DNA of 64,000 nucleotides. Origin: Algoriphagus sp. Y33 (GTDB lineage: Bacteria > Bacteroidota > Bacteroidia > Cytophagales > Cyclobacteriaceae). The translations under genes were made by a program, and so were the position numbers. Where the stretch lies: contig NZ_CP061947.1 of NCBI RefSeq assembly GCF_014838715.1, forward strand, positions 5,260,001 through 5,324,000, written 5' to 3'. Numbering within the stretch: the first letter of the stretch is position 1; each line of letters starts with the position of its first letter. Shown here piece after piece: positions 51,463-60,427 of this stretch. The notes beneath the pieces are model-generated. The model was not told where the DNA came from, did not search any database, and was given only the letters and a program-made list of their open reading frames with translations.

Positions 51463-54400
51463 ATGAAAAAACAAATTTTACTAATCTTTCTGGCGTTTCT
51501 GCTTGCTTCACCTCTGTTGGCTCAACAAAGAGAGGTGACTGGAACAGTAACTGACAAAACCTTTGGGGAAAGCATCCCTGGGGTGACGGTCTCTGTAAAA
51601 GGGACCACAAGAGGAGTTGTGACGGATATTGATGGGAAATATAGCCTGTCTGTTTCCGGTGAAGAATCTTTGATGTTTTCGTTTGTAGGATATGCCTCAT
51701 TGACGGAGGTAGTAGGTAACAGAAGTATCATTGATGTGACACTTGAAGAGAATATTTCTGATTTAGACGCAGTGGTTGTAGTGGGCTATGGCAGTCAGAG
51801 AAAGGCAGATGTAACAGGGGCAATCGTATCGGTTGATTTGGGCCCCGTTCAAGGTCAAAGTATGAGTTCCGGTAATGCCATGCAAGCATTGCAGGGAAGA
51901 GTGGCGGGCTTGACGGTAGAGAAATCCGGCGATCCTTCCGGAGCCAGTTCAAGAGTCCTGATCAGGGGAGTATCTACTCTGGGAAATAATGACCCGCTTT
52001 ATGTGATCGATGGTGTGCCGACCAAAAGGCCGGAAGTATTTGCAAGTCTCAATCCTGAGGCTATTGAATCCATTCAGGTGTTGAAGGATGCTTCTGCATC
52101 GTCCATATATGGATCTAGAGCGGCAAATGGAGTGATTGTGGTGACCACCAAAAATAGGGCATCAGGAGGAGAGAGCCTAAGTGTGACTATCAATTCCAAT
52201 TTTTCCATTCAATCAGAAAAGCAGCAGCGTTACAACATGCTGAATTCAAGGCAAAGAGGTGAGGTACTTTGGAGGGCGATGGTGAATGATGGCGCAGATC
52301 CCAATTCCGGATATGGTGAGATTTACAATTTTGACTGGAACGGGGATTTTGATAACCCTGTATTGAATTCCGTATCCGAAAGGCCATTCGTTGGAGGGGA
52401 TCCGAATGTCCCTGTTGGAGATACTGACTGGCAAGATGAAGTATACCAAACAGGGTATGTGTTCAACAACGAAGTTACCGTGTCAACCAATACTGAAAAG
52501 TCATCACTGATGATCAATTTGGGGCATTTGAAGAACACAGGTATCATGAAGCACACAGGCTTTGAAAGATATAGTGCAAGGATCAATGCCAATACCTACC
52601 TGTTTGATGATAAGCTGAGATTTGGAATCAATATGCAGGCCACTAATTCAAATGAAACTCCGGCAGCTAGAGATGTGGGGAATGCACCGACTCCCGGCTT
52701 GGCCATTACTTTAGCACCTACCATTCCGGTGCGAGGTTTAGATGGGGAATTTGCGGGGCCATTGGGAGCAGGTTATTCTGATAGAAATAACCCTCTACTG
52801 ATGCAGTATTTAAATCGTTGGGACAATAACCGTAAAAATAATTTTTACGGGAACGTATTTGCTGAGTGGAACATTCTTGAAAATTTCACATACAAAACCA
52901 GCGTAGGGATCGACTACGGGTCGTTTTTCAGAAGAGACATTGAGCCTAGGGTGAGAAATGGGTTTATTACCAGATCAAATAATAGACTGATCCATGACAC
53001 CAATGAGTTTTCCAGTTTGGTGTTTTCCAATACACTTAACTATAAAATAGTAGCAGGGATACATAGGATTGATATTTTGGCCGGAGTAGAAGCAATCAGA
53101 GATGATTTTTCTTCTACCATTGCCATTGCGGATGGTTTTGCTGTTGAAACCGATAGTTATTTTGTATTGGATGCTGCCACAGGGGCAAGAACAAACAATG
53201 GCAGGACTTCGGGAAATAGGCTGTTTTCGCAGTTTGGGAAAATTGACTATGCTTTATCTGATAAGTACTTAGCTTCTTTCACCATTAGAAGAGACGGCTC
53301 TTCAAGATTTGGCAAAAACAACCGGTACGGTGTGTTTCCGGCTATGACCGTGGGATGGAGATTGAGTGAAGAGAAATTTATCAAACAAATCACCCAGATT
53401 TCGGATTTGAAATTTAGAGCAGGATATGGTGTAGTGGGTAACCAGGAGATTGGAGATTTGGCAAGGTTTGGTCTTTATGAAGCCAGATATGGGCCTAATC
53501 AATCGCAATATGTAGGAGGCTTTTTTGAGTTTTATTACAACGTGGGAACAGCTTATGACATTGCCGGGAACGACACGGGTACACTTCCATCGGGTTTTGT
53601 TTCCATCCAAGCGGAAAATCCTGATTTGAAATGGGAGACAACTAAAGAAGTGAACTTGGGGTTGGATTTTAGCTTATTTGATTATGCTATTACGGGTTCT
53701 TTTGATTATTTCCGAAGAAATACCAGTGATATTCTGACAACACCGCCGATTGCGTCGGTGATAGGGGAAGGACAGCAAAGAGTGCTGAACGGTGCTTCTA
53801 CTGAGACGCAAGGTTGGGAACTGATGTTGAGTTATCATAAGAAGTTTGTCAATGGGATAAGTTTGACGGTAAACACCAACTTTGGTGCATTCAGGGATAA
53901 GATTACAGATTTGCCTGAAGAAGTGAGGGCGGCCTTTCCCGGTACAGCTCAAAACTCCATTATTGGACAGTCCCAGTTCTCAATTTTTGGATACAAAGCT
54001 GACGGGCTTTTTCAAAATCAGGAAGATGTCACCAATAGTCCAACCCAAATAGGAGCCCGACCAGGAGGGATCAAGTTTGTTGATCTCAATGGTGATGGAA
54101 TTATCGACGCTGATGATAGAGACTTCATCGGTACCACCCTTCCGGCATTGGAATACGGAATTGGGGTGAATTTGAACTACAAAAGCTTTGATTTTGCAAT
54201 CTTCGGTTCTGGAGTGACAGGAAGAATCGGCCAAGATCCCTACATCTTCTGGAATAATTTCACTCAGGGAAGAGAAAATGCAGGACTTGGGGTACTGAAT
54301 GCATGGACTCCCGAGAATACCAATACGGATATTCCGGCACTATCCCTTGCATTTAATGACACACAGACTTCGGATTATCTTTTTAGAAACAACTCGTATT

Positions 54401-54612
54401 TCAAAATCAGAAATATGCAGTTGGGGTATTCTTTACCGGAATCCTTACTGGAAAAGGTAAGCGGTTTGGGTAGTGCGAGAGCTTATGTTCAGGGAGAGAA
54501 TCTTTTCTGGTTTACCCCAAAGAACTATATAGGTTCGGATCCAGAGCGTACAGATGTAAACAGAATCCCTGTTCCTTCAGTGTATTCCTTGGGTTTAAGT
54601 ATCAGTTTTTAA
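51463..54612 (+). CDS. SusC/RagA-family TonB-linked outer-membrane transporter
   Basis: The 1049-residue protein has a signal peptide (MKKQILLIFLAFLLASPLLA, before QQREV), a CarboxypepD_reg-like domain (about 22-105, VTGTVTDKTFGESIPGVTVSVKGTTRG), a plug (about 115-230, including VVVGYGSQRKADVTGAIVSV and PLYVIDGVPTK) and a large barrel, ending GLSISF. This is the SusC architecture, which imports oligosaccharides in partnership with the SusD lipoprotein encoded 12 bp downstream. Genomic context (regulator, GH32, fructokinase) indicates a fructan substrate such as levan or inulin fragments. Confidence 0.96.
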   Translation: MKKQILLIFLAFLLASPLLAQQREVTGTVTDKTFGESIPGVTVSVKGTTRGVVTDIDGKYSLSVSGEESLMFSFVGYASLTEVVGNRSIIDVTLEENISDLDAVVVVGYGSQRKADVTGAIVSVDLGPVQGQSMSSGNAMQALQGRVAGLTVEKSGDPSGASSRVLIRGVSTLGNNDPLYVIDGVPTKRPEVFASLNPEAIESIQVLKDASASSIYGSRAANGVIVVTTKNRASGGESLSVTINSNFSIQSEKQQRYNMLNSRQRGEVLWRAMVNDGADPNSGYGEIYNFDWNGDFDNPVLNSVSERPFVGGDPNVPVGDTDWQDEVYQTGYVFNNEVTVSTNTEKSSLMINLGHLKNTGIMKHTGFERYSARINANTYLFDDKLRFGINMQATNSNETPAARDVGNAPTPGLAITLAPTIPVRGLDGEFAGPLGAGYSDRNNPLLMQYLNRWDNNRKNNFYGNVFAEWNILENFTYKTSVGIDYGSFFRRDIEPRVRNGFITRSNNRLIHDTNEFSSLVFSNTLNYKIVAGIHRIDILAGVEAIRDDFSSTIAIADGFAVETDSYFVLDAATGARTNNGRTSGNRLFSQFGKIDYALSDKYLASFTIRRDGSSRFGKNNRYGVFPAMTVGWRLSEEKFIKQITQISDLKFRAGYGVVGNQEIGDLARFGLYEARYGPNQSQYVGGFFEFYYNVGTAYDIAGNDTGTLPSGFVSIQAENPDLKWETTKEVNLGLDFSLFDYAITGSFDYFRRNTSDILTTPPIASVIGEGQQRVLNGASTETQGWELMLSYHKKFVNGISLTVNTNFGAFRDKITDLPEEVRAAFPGTAQNSIIGQSQFSIFGYKADGLFQNQEDVTNSPTQIGARPGGIKFVDLNGDGIIDADDRDFIGTTLPALEYGIGVNLNYKSFDFAIFGSGVTGRIGQDPYIFWNNFTQGRENAGLGVLNAWTPENTNTDIPALSLAFNDTQTSDYLFRNNSYFKIRNMQLGYSLPESLLEKVSGLGSARAYVQGENLFWFTPKNYIGSDPERTDVNRIPVPSVYSLGLSISF

Positions 54613-54624
54613 CCAACAGAAATC

Positions 54625-56364
54625 ATGAAAAAATCAATAAAATATAGCTTTACCCTAGTTTTTCTATTGAGCGCATTCTCTTGCTCAGATTTTCTTGAAT
54701 ACGAACCCCGGGGAGTATTGTCCAGTGAAAATGTCAGCACACCTGCCAATGCAGAGTCACTGGTGATCTCTGCGTATGCAGGGATTGGCAATGACGAGAT
54801 GATAGGGTCTATCACCAGCATGTGGGTATATGGTAGTGTTAGGTCTGACGATGCTTATAAAGGAGGCGGCGGACGTGGCGATGTGAACGAAATTGACAGA
54901 TATGAGCAATACAACCTGACTATTCCCGACATGGGAGACGCCATGGCTCCAAGGACTTGGACAAATTATTATAAGGCCATTTCGAGAGCGAATTTTGCTT
55001 TGAAGGTAATCAACGAGATCCCTTTGGAAGATTATCCGAATAAGACAATCCGTCAGGCAGAGTTGAGGTTTTTGAGGGCGCACTCCCACTTTATGTTAAA
55101 AATGCTCTTCAAAAAAATCCCGATCATTACAGAGGATCTGACTCAGGAAGAAATCGCACAAGTCACCAATGATGTACCCAATGATGATTTGTGGAATAAA
55201 ATTGCCGAAGATTTCTTGTATGCTTATGATAATTTGCCACAGTTTCAGGATGAAGCAGGCCGTGCAAACAAAAACGCTGCTGCTGCCTATCTGGCTAAAT
55301 TGAGACTATATCAAGCGTACGAGCAGGATGACCAACACCAAGTGGTCAATATCAATAGAGACAGGCTGGAAGAGGTGATCCGATATGCGGATGAAGTGCA
55401 GGGCTCTTTGGAACCTGATTATGGGAACAATTTTTTGAACGGATTTGATAATGGTCCAGAATCCATTTGGGCAGTTCAGTTTTCCATTAATGATGGCACA
55501 GTCGTGAGTAGAGTTAGCTATGTGACAGGATTGAACTCGCCGCACGGTACGGACTTATATGGATGTTGTGGCTTCCATCTTGCCAGTCAAAATATGGTCA
55601 ACGCGTTCAAAACAACCAGTGAGGGGCTTCCATTATTGGACGACTTCAACAGCCAGAATATATTTGATGCTGTGAGTCCGAACGGAACCACACCATTGGC
55701 ATCAGGCGCGACAATAGATCCCAGACTAGATCATACTGTAGGTATTCCGGGCAGACCGTTCAAGTATAGGAATACCCTCAATAGCCAAGGAGATATGGTT
55801 TACAATTTTTCTTGGGCTAGAGATCCGGGAGTTTATGGGTATTTCGGAAATATGAAAGAGCAACAAGCTCCTGATTGTAGCTGCTATGTAAAGGAAGGCC
55901 CATTCATGGGGACATCCAAAAATATCGATTTCATCAGGTATGCAGATGTGTTACTGTTCAAAGCGGAGGCATTGATCCAGCTGGATCAATGGAATGATGC
56001 ACTTCCAATTATCAATCAAATCCGTGAACGGGCCGGTCAAAGTACATCAAGACCATTGGCCGCCGGAGCGAGCGATGTTTATAAAGTAGCTCCTTACACA
56101 TCTTTCGCAAGTAAAGATTTTGCACTTAAAGCTCTAAAATTTGAAAGAAGACTTGAGTTTGCCATGGAAGGTCATAGATTCTTCGACTTGGTGAGGTGGG
56201 GAGAAGCCGCTCCTGTACTAAATGCATATTTGGATGCAGAAAAGCAGAGAAAAGACTTCTTAAGTAACGCAAGATTCACAGCCGGAAGGGATGAATACTA
56301 CCCAATCCCCCAACGTGAAATAGACTTTACTAAAGGGGTATATACTCAAAATCCCGGATACTGA
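54625..56364 (+). CDS. SusD/RagB-family surface lipoprotein
   Basis: The 579-residue protein has a lipoprotein signal (lipobox FSC, Cys at about 20) and the TPR-based SusD fold: YYKAISRANFALKVINEIP and AELRFLRAHSHFMLKMLFKKIPII, then C-terminal DVLLFKAEALIQLDQWNDALPIINQIRERAGQS and FERRLEFAMEGHRFFDLVRWGEA. It captures oligosaccharide at the surface and closes over SusC like a lid. There is no SusE-like protein next to it. The start codon is 12 bp after susC. A 13-bp-arm hairpin follows the stop codon, before the GH32 gene. Confidence 0.96.
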   Translation: MKKSIKYSFTLVFLLSAFSCSDFLEYEPRGVLSSENVSTPANAESLVISAYAGIGNDEMIGSITSMWVYGSVRSDDAYKGGGGRGDVNEIDRYEQYNLTIPDMGDAMAPRTWTNYYKAISRANFALKVINEIPLEDYPNKTIRQAELRFLRAHSHFMLKMLFKKIPIITEDLTQEEIAQVTNDVPNDDLWNKIAEDFLYAYDNLPQFQDEAGRANKNAAAAYLAKLRLYQAYEQDDQHQVVNINRDRLEEVIRYADEVQGSLEPDYGNNFLNGFDNGPESIWAVQFSINDGTVVSRVSYVTGLNSPHGTDLYGCCGFHLASQNMVNAFKTTSEGLPLLDDFNSQNIFDAVSPNGTTPLASGATIDPRLDHTVGIPGRPFKYRNTLNSQGDMVYNFSWARDPGVYGYFGNMKEQQAPDCSCYVKEGPFMGTSKNIDFIRYADVLLFKAEALIQLDQWNDALPIINQIRERAGQSTSRPLAAGASDVYKVAPYTSFASKDFALKALKFERRLEFAMEGHRFFDLVRWGEAAPVLNAYLDAEKQRKDFLSNARFTAGRDEYYPIPQREIDFTKGVYTQNPGY

Positions 56365-56372
56365 TAGAATTG

Positions 56373-56414
56373 ATAGACTACATGCTTTTGGTTACCCATA
56401 GGCATGTAGTCTAT
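56373..56414 (+). terminator. long hairpin between susD and the GH32 gene
   Basis: 13-bp perfect arms (ATAGACTACATGC and GCATGTAGTCTAT, 56373-56385 and 56402-56414) enclose a 16-base loop. It is not followed by a T-run, so it may attenuate or stabilise the susCD part of the transcript rather than terminate it fully. Confidence 0.6.
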
Positions 56415-56465
56415 TTATATATAGCTATCGGGATGATCCATCCATAAAAAGAAAATTATAAACAG

Positions 56466-57980
56466 ATGAAAATTAAGAATATTAAGTACCTTTTTGCGGT
56501 ATTGGCAGTGGTACAGTTTTCCTGCCAGCCTCAGGAAAAGAACACTTCGACTATTGTAGACAAGGGAAGTGCTTTTGACGAGCCTTTCCGTCCCCAATAT
56601 CACTTTACTCCTTCTGCCAATTGGATGAATGATCCCAATGGTATGGTTTACTATGAGGGAGAGTATCACTTGTTTTACCAGCATCATCCGGAGGGCAATA
56701 CCTGGGGGCCGATGCATTGGGGACATGCGATTTCCAAGGATTTGGTACATTGGGAGCATCAGCCAATAGCAATTTTTCCTGATGAGCATGGGACTATTTT
56801 TTCAGGATCTGCTGTTGCAGATCTCAAAAACACCTCTGGTCTAGGGACTGCCGATAACCCACCTCTGGTAGCGATTTTCACCTATCATAATGCAGAAGCA
56901 GAGAAAGAGGGGAAAATCGACTTTCAAACACAAGGCATAGCGTATAGCGTGGACAAGGGCAGGACTTGGCAGAAGTATGAAGAGAATCCTGTACTGAAGA
57001 ATCCCGGGATCAAAGATTTCCGTGACCCAAAAGTGGATTGGATCGAAGACGGTAATGGTGGTGGTCAGTGGATCATGAGTCTTGCCGTAAAGGATAAGAT
57101 CTCCTTTTACAGTTCCCCAAATTTGATAGACTGGACACACCAGAGTGATTACAATCCTTCTTGGGCAGCGTATGGAGGTGTTTGGGAGTGCCCGGACTTG
57201 TTTAAGCTGAAGACTCCTGAGGGCAATGATAAATGGGTGCTCTTTGTGAGTATCAATCCTGGCGGACCCAATGGAGGATCTGCTACCCAATATTTCATAG
57301 GGGATTTCGATGGTAAAAATTTTAAAGCAGATGATGAGCAGGTAAAATGGCTTGATTACGGAGCAGACAACTATGCGGGAGTGACTTGGTCCAATGTGCC
57401 TAAAGAAGACGGAAGAAGGTTGTTTATTGGCTGGATGAGTAATTGGCTGTATGCCAATCAGGTGCCTACCGAAATCTGGAGGTCTGCCAATACTTTGCCC
57501 AGATCGTTGGAGATTTTTAGTGACAAAGGCAATTATTTATTGGCGTCAAGGCCCGTGGTGGAGATCGAAAAAATAAGGACTTCATCTGAATCGCTCAAAG
57601 GAAAAGGAATCAATATTTCCAGTGAACTGGCAGAAATAGAGCTAGAACTGGATTCAGATGAATTTGAGCTGGTTTTGTCCAATGATAATGGGGAAAAAGT
57701 AACCATGACTAAAAAGGGGAATGAGATTTTTGTGGATAGAAGCCTGTCCGGTCTGACAGGGTTTAGCCAAGAGTTTGCAAATCTCCACACCATTCCTGAT
57801 TTGGGCTTGGATTTGAAGAAGCTCAGAATATTTATTGACAGGTCATCCTTGGAGCTGTTTTTCAATAACGGGGAGCTTGTCATTACGGAGATTGTATTTC
57901 CAGAATCTCCTTATACCAAGCTAACAACAAGTGGATTTAACGAAACCGTAAACATCCATACACTAAGTTCAGCTTGGTGA
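56466..57980 (+). CDS. glycoside hydrolase family 32 fructan hydrolase (lipoprotein)
   Basis: This 504-residue enzyme has a lipobox (VVQFSC, Cys at about 20). The N-terminal five-blade propeller holds the GH32 catalytic residues: nucleophile Asp in NWMNDPNG (about 57), FRDPKVDW (transition-state Asp) and the acid/base Glu in GGVWECPDLF (about 241). The C-terminal beta-sandwich (about 370-500) is typical for the family. It should hydrolyse levan, inulin or sucrose-type bonds, releasing fructose in the periplasm or at the cell surface. It is followed by a sugar porter and fructokinase, which completes the pathway. Confidence 0.95.
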   Translation: MKIKNIKYLFAVLAVVQFSCQPQEKNTSTIVDKGSAFDEPFRPQYHFTPSANWMNDPNGMVYYEGEYHLFYQHHPEGNTWGPMHWGHAISKDLVHWEHQPIAIFPDEHGTIFSGSAVADLKNTSGLGTADNPPLVAIFTYHNAEAEKEGKIDFQTQGIAYSVDKGRTWQKYEENPVLKNPGIKDFRDPKVDWIEDGNGGGQWIMSLAVKDKISFYSSPNLIDWTHQSDYNPSWAAYGGVWECPDLFKLKTPEGNDKWVLFVSINPGGPNGGSATQYFIGDFDGKNFKADDEQVKWLDYGADNYAGVTWSNVPKEDGRRLFIGWMSNWLYANQVPTEIWRSANTLPRSLEIFSDKGNYLLASRPVVEIEKIRTSSESLKGKGINISSELAEIELELDSDEFELVLSNDNGEKVTMTKKGNEIFVDRSLSGLTGFSQEFANLHTIPDLGLDLKKLRIFIDRSSLELFFNNGELVITEIVFPESPYTKLTTSGFNETVNIHTLSSAW

Positions 57981-58016
57981 ACTAAAATACTTACAAGGCA
58001 GAAATAATAAGATATA

Positions 58017-59360
58017 ATGCAAAGCAAAAACTATGTGCTTTTTCTCTCCATCACAGCAGCATTGGGAGGGTTTTTATTTGGGTTTGATACCGCTGTGATA
58101 TCCGGAGCAGAACGGGACATTCAAGTGTTGTGGGAATTGACAGACCTTAAGCATGGCCTGGCTGTAGCCATTGCCCTATACGGTACGGTCATAGGGGCGC
58201 TCTTCGGAGCTATCCCTGCTGACCGATTCGGAAGGAGAGCATCGCTACTTTGGATAGGGGTGTTTTACCTCGTGTCTGCTTTGGGATCTTCGTTGGCACC
58301 GGATATCAATTCCTTTATGTTTTTTAGATTTTTGGGAGGACTCGGAGTAGGTGCTTCCTCTGTGGTGGCCCCTATGTATATTTCTGAAATCGCTCCAGCC
58401 AGCAGACGTGGTCAGCTAGTTGCGCTCTACCAGTTCAACATCGTTTTCGGGATATTAATGGCCTATTTTTCCAATTACCTTATTGGTACGGCGAACCTCA
58501 ATGATGCTTGGAGATGGATGCTGGGGGTAGAAGTTTTGCCTGCATTAATTTATACTGCGTTGATTGTAAAAGTGCCAAAAAGTCCAAGATGGCTGATTGC
58601 AAAACAGAAAGATTTTGACGGGGCTAGGGTTATTTTGACGAGAACGGATCCTGAAGGTGTCGATGAAGCGATGGAACTGGCTATTGAAGAAAGCAAGAAG
58701 ATCAGGGGAAAGGCTACCCTATCGATGCTCTTTAGTACTAGGTTTAGGAGGATCAGCTTTATGGCAATTTTGATGGCATGTTTCAATCAGTTGTCGGGGA
58801 TCAATGCGATTATATACTTTGCCCCAAGGATATTTGAATCAGCAGGTATCGCAAATGAGACAGCCTTGATCTCTACCATAGGAATTGGAGTGATCAATCT
58901 GGTTGCGACCATGGCAGGTTTATATCTGATTGACAAAATCGGCAGAAAAATGCTGATGTATATTGGTTCTGTAGGGTATATTATCTCTCTTTCCTTGATG
59001 GCTTATAGCTATTTTGGAGGAGCGATAGATAGTAGCTTATTGCCCTATTTTGTATTTGCCTTTATTGCTGCACATGCGATTGGACAGGGGGCTGTAATAT
59101 GGGTGTTTATCTCGGAGATTTTTCCCAATGAACTCCGGGCTTTTGGCCAGTCTATGGGATCGTTCACCCACTGGATTTTGGCTGCGCTGATCGCAAATAT
59201 TTTCCCTTTAGTTGCCAATCGCTATGGAGCGGGGAGCATTTTCGCTTTTTTTGGATTGATGATGGTATTGCAACTCATTTGGGTTGCGACGAGGATGCCT
59301 GAGACCAAAGGAAGATCTCTGGAAAAGATTCAAAATGATTTACAAAAATACCATGACTAA
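58017..59360 (+). CDS. MFS sugar porter, probable fructose importer
   Basis: The 447-residue protein has 12 hydrophobic segments and the sugar-porter signatures GFDTAVISGAERDIQ (TM1), DRFGRRASLLWIG, PKSPRWLI (in the central loop), DKIGRKMLMYIG and PETKGRSLEKIQ near the end. It should bring fructose or a related monosaccharide across the inner membrane by symport. It lies 36 bp after the GH32 gene, and its stop codon overlaps the start of the fructokinase gene by 8 bp, so uptake and phosphorylation are coupled. Confidence 0.93.
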   Translation: MQSKNYVLFLSITAALGGFLFGFDTAVISGAERDIQVLWELTDLKHGLAVAIALYGTVIGALFGAIPADRFGRRASLLWIGVFYLVSALGSSLAPDINSFMFFRFLGGLGVGASSVVAPMYISEIAPASRRGQLVALYQFNIVFGILMAYFSNYLIGTANLNDAWRWMLGVEVLPALIYTALIVKVPKSPRWLIAKQKDFDGARVILTRTDPEGVDEAMELAIEESKKIRGKATLSMLFSTRFRRISFMAILMACFNQLSGINAIIYFAPRIFESAGIANETALISTIGIGVINLVATMAGLYLIDKIGRKMLMYIGSVGYIISLSLMAYSYFGGAIDSSLLPYFVFAFIAAHAIGQGAVIWVFISEIFPNELRAFGQSMGSFTHWILAALIANIFPLVANRYGAGSIFAFFGLMMVLQLIWVATRMPETKGRSLEKIQNDLQKYHD

Positions 59361-60258
59361 GAAAGTTGTTTGTTTTGGAGAGATGCTCTGGGATTGTTTT
59401 CCGGATTGTGAAATAGCAGGCGGTGCACCGATGAATGTTGCTTTGCATTTGAAGCAACTGGGGCTGGAAGTACAAATGGTCTCAAGGTTAGGGAATGATG
59501 AATATGGAAGAAAACTTCTGGATTTTGTCAAAGGCTATGACCTGAATACGGATTTGATCCAAGGGGATTTGGAACATCCTACCGGTATGGTCTTGGTCGA
59601 TGATACGAATAAGGAAAATATCAAATATGATATTGTAGCTCCATCTGCTTGGGATTTTATACGTCTGACAGAAGAAAATCTACAGGCAGTCACAGAAGCT
59701 GATGCGCTGGTGTTTGGCAGTCTTGGAGTAAGAAATGAAATGTCTTGGAATACACTCTATCACCTCGTTCAACAACCTGTGTTGACCATTTTTGATATAA
59801 ATCTTCGTGAACCTTTCATTGATTTTAACAAGATAGAAAGCTTGTTGAAGTATGCTCATATTTTAAAAATCAATGAAGATGAATTAGCGTTTCTAGCCGA
59901 TTATTTTGAAATCGAAAACGTAAATGACCATAAAAACAACTTGGATTCTATAAAAGCATTTTGTGATTTTATGGTTGCCCAATATCCTGTTGAAATTATC
60001 TGTATCACACTTGGAAGCAACGGGGCTATGATTTATTGCCAAGGAGAAATCACAAAGCATGATGGGTATAAAATACAGGTTGAAGATACAATAGGTTCAG
60101 GAGATGCTTTTCTAAGTGGTTTTGTGAAGATGTACTTGGAAGGCAAAAAGCCAATGGAAATTTTAGACTTTTCCTGTAAAATGGGAGCATATGTTGCCAC
60201 TCAGCAGGGCGGGACACCAAAGTATAAGTTGGAGGAATTCATTAAGCCTGTAGAATAA
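59353..60258 (+). CDS. PfkB-family carbohydrate kinase, probable fructokinase
   Basis: The ATG at 59353 (MTKKVVCFGEMLWDCFPDCE) gives 301 residues and overlaps the sugar-porter stop as ATGACTAA; earlier in-frame starts would lie deep in the porter gene. The PfkB family motifs are FGEMLWD and GGAPMNVALHLKQLG near the N-terminus, and DTIGSGDAFLSGFV (about 240-253, catalytic Asp within GSGDAF) near the C-terminus. It should make fructose-6-phosphate from imported fructose and ATP. It is the last gene of the fructan locus. Confidence 0.93.
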   Translation: MTKKVVCFGEMLWDCFPDCEIAGGAPMNVALHLKQLGLEVQMVSRLGNDEYGRKLLDFVKGYDLNTDLIQGDLEHPTGMVLVDDTNKENIKYDIVAPSAWDFIRLTEENLQAVTEADALVFGSLGVRNEMSWNTLYHLVQQPVLTIFDINLREPFIDFNKIESLLKYAHILKINEDELAFLADYFEIENVNDHKNNLDSIKAFCDFMVAQYPVEIICITLGSNGAMIYCQGEITKHDGYKIQVEDTIGSGDAFLSGFVKMYLEGKKPMEILDFSCKMGAYVATQQGGTPKYKLEEFIKPVE

Positions 60259-60382
60259 GGAAATCCTGTAGGGTTAGGCTGTACTCCGACGGATCAATAA
60301 CTCACATAAGGGAAAGTTCTTTGCATCAGATTTCTCCGTATTAGGTAGATATCTGGGTATTTATTACTGATATGTTTTAATA

Positions 60383-60427
60383 TTTACCATGAAAATCGTA
60401 AATCATACTTTCGATTTTCATGGTAAA
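60383..60427 (+). repeat. palindrome containing the ATPase start codon, copy 2 (intact)
   Basis: Perfect 16-bp arms TTTACCATGAAAATCG (60383-60398) and CGATTTTCATGGTAAA (60412-60427) enclose a 13-base spacer. The ATG at 60420-60422 sits inside the right arm, so an RNA hairpin would sequester the start codon. Copy 1 is at 48003-48047. Confidence 0.9.
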
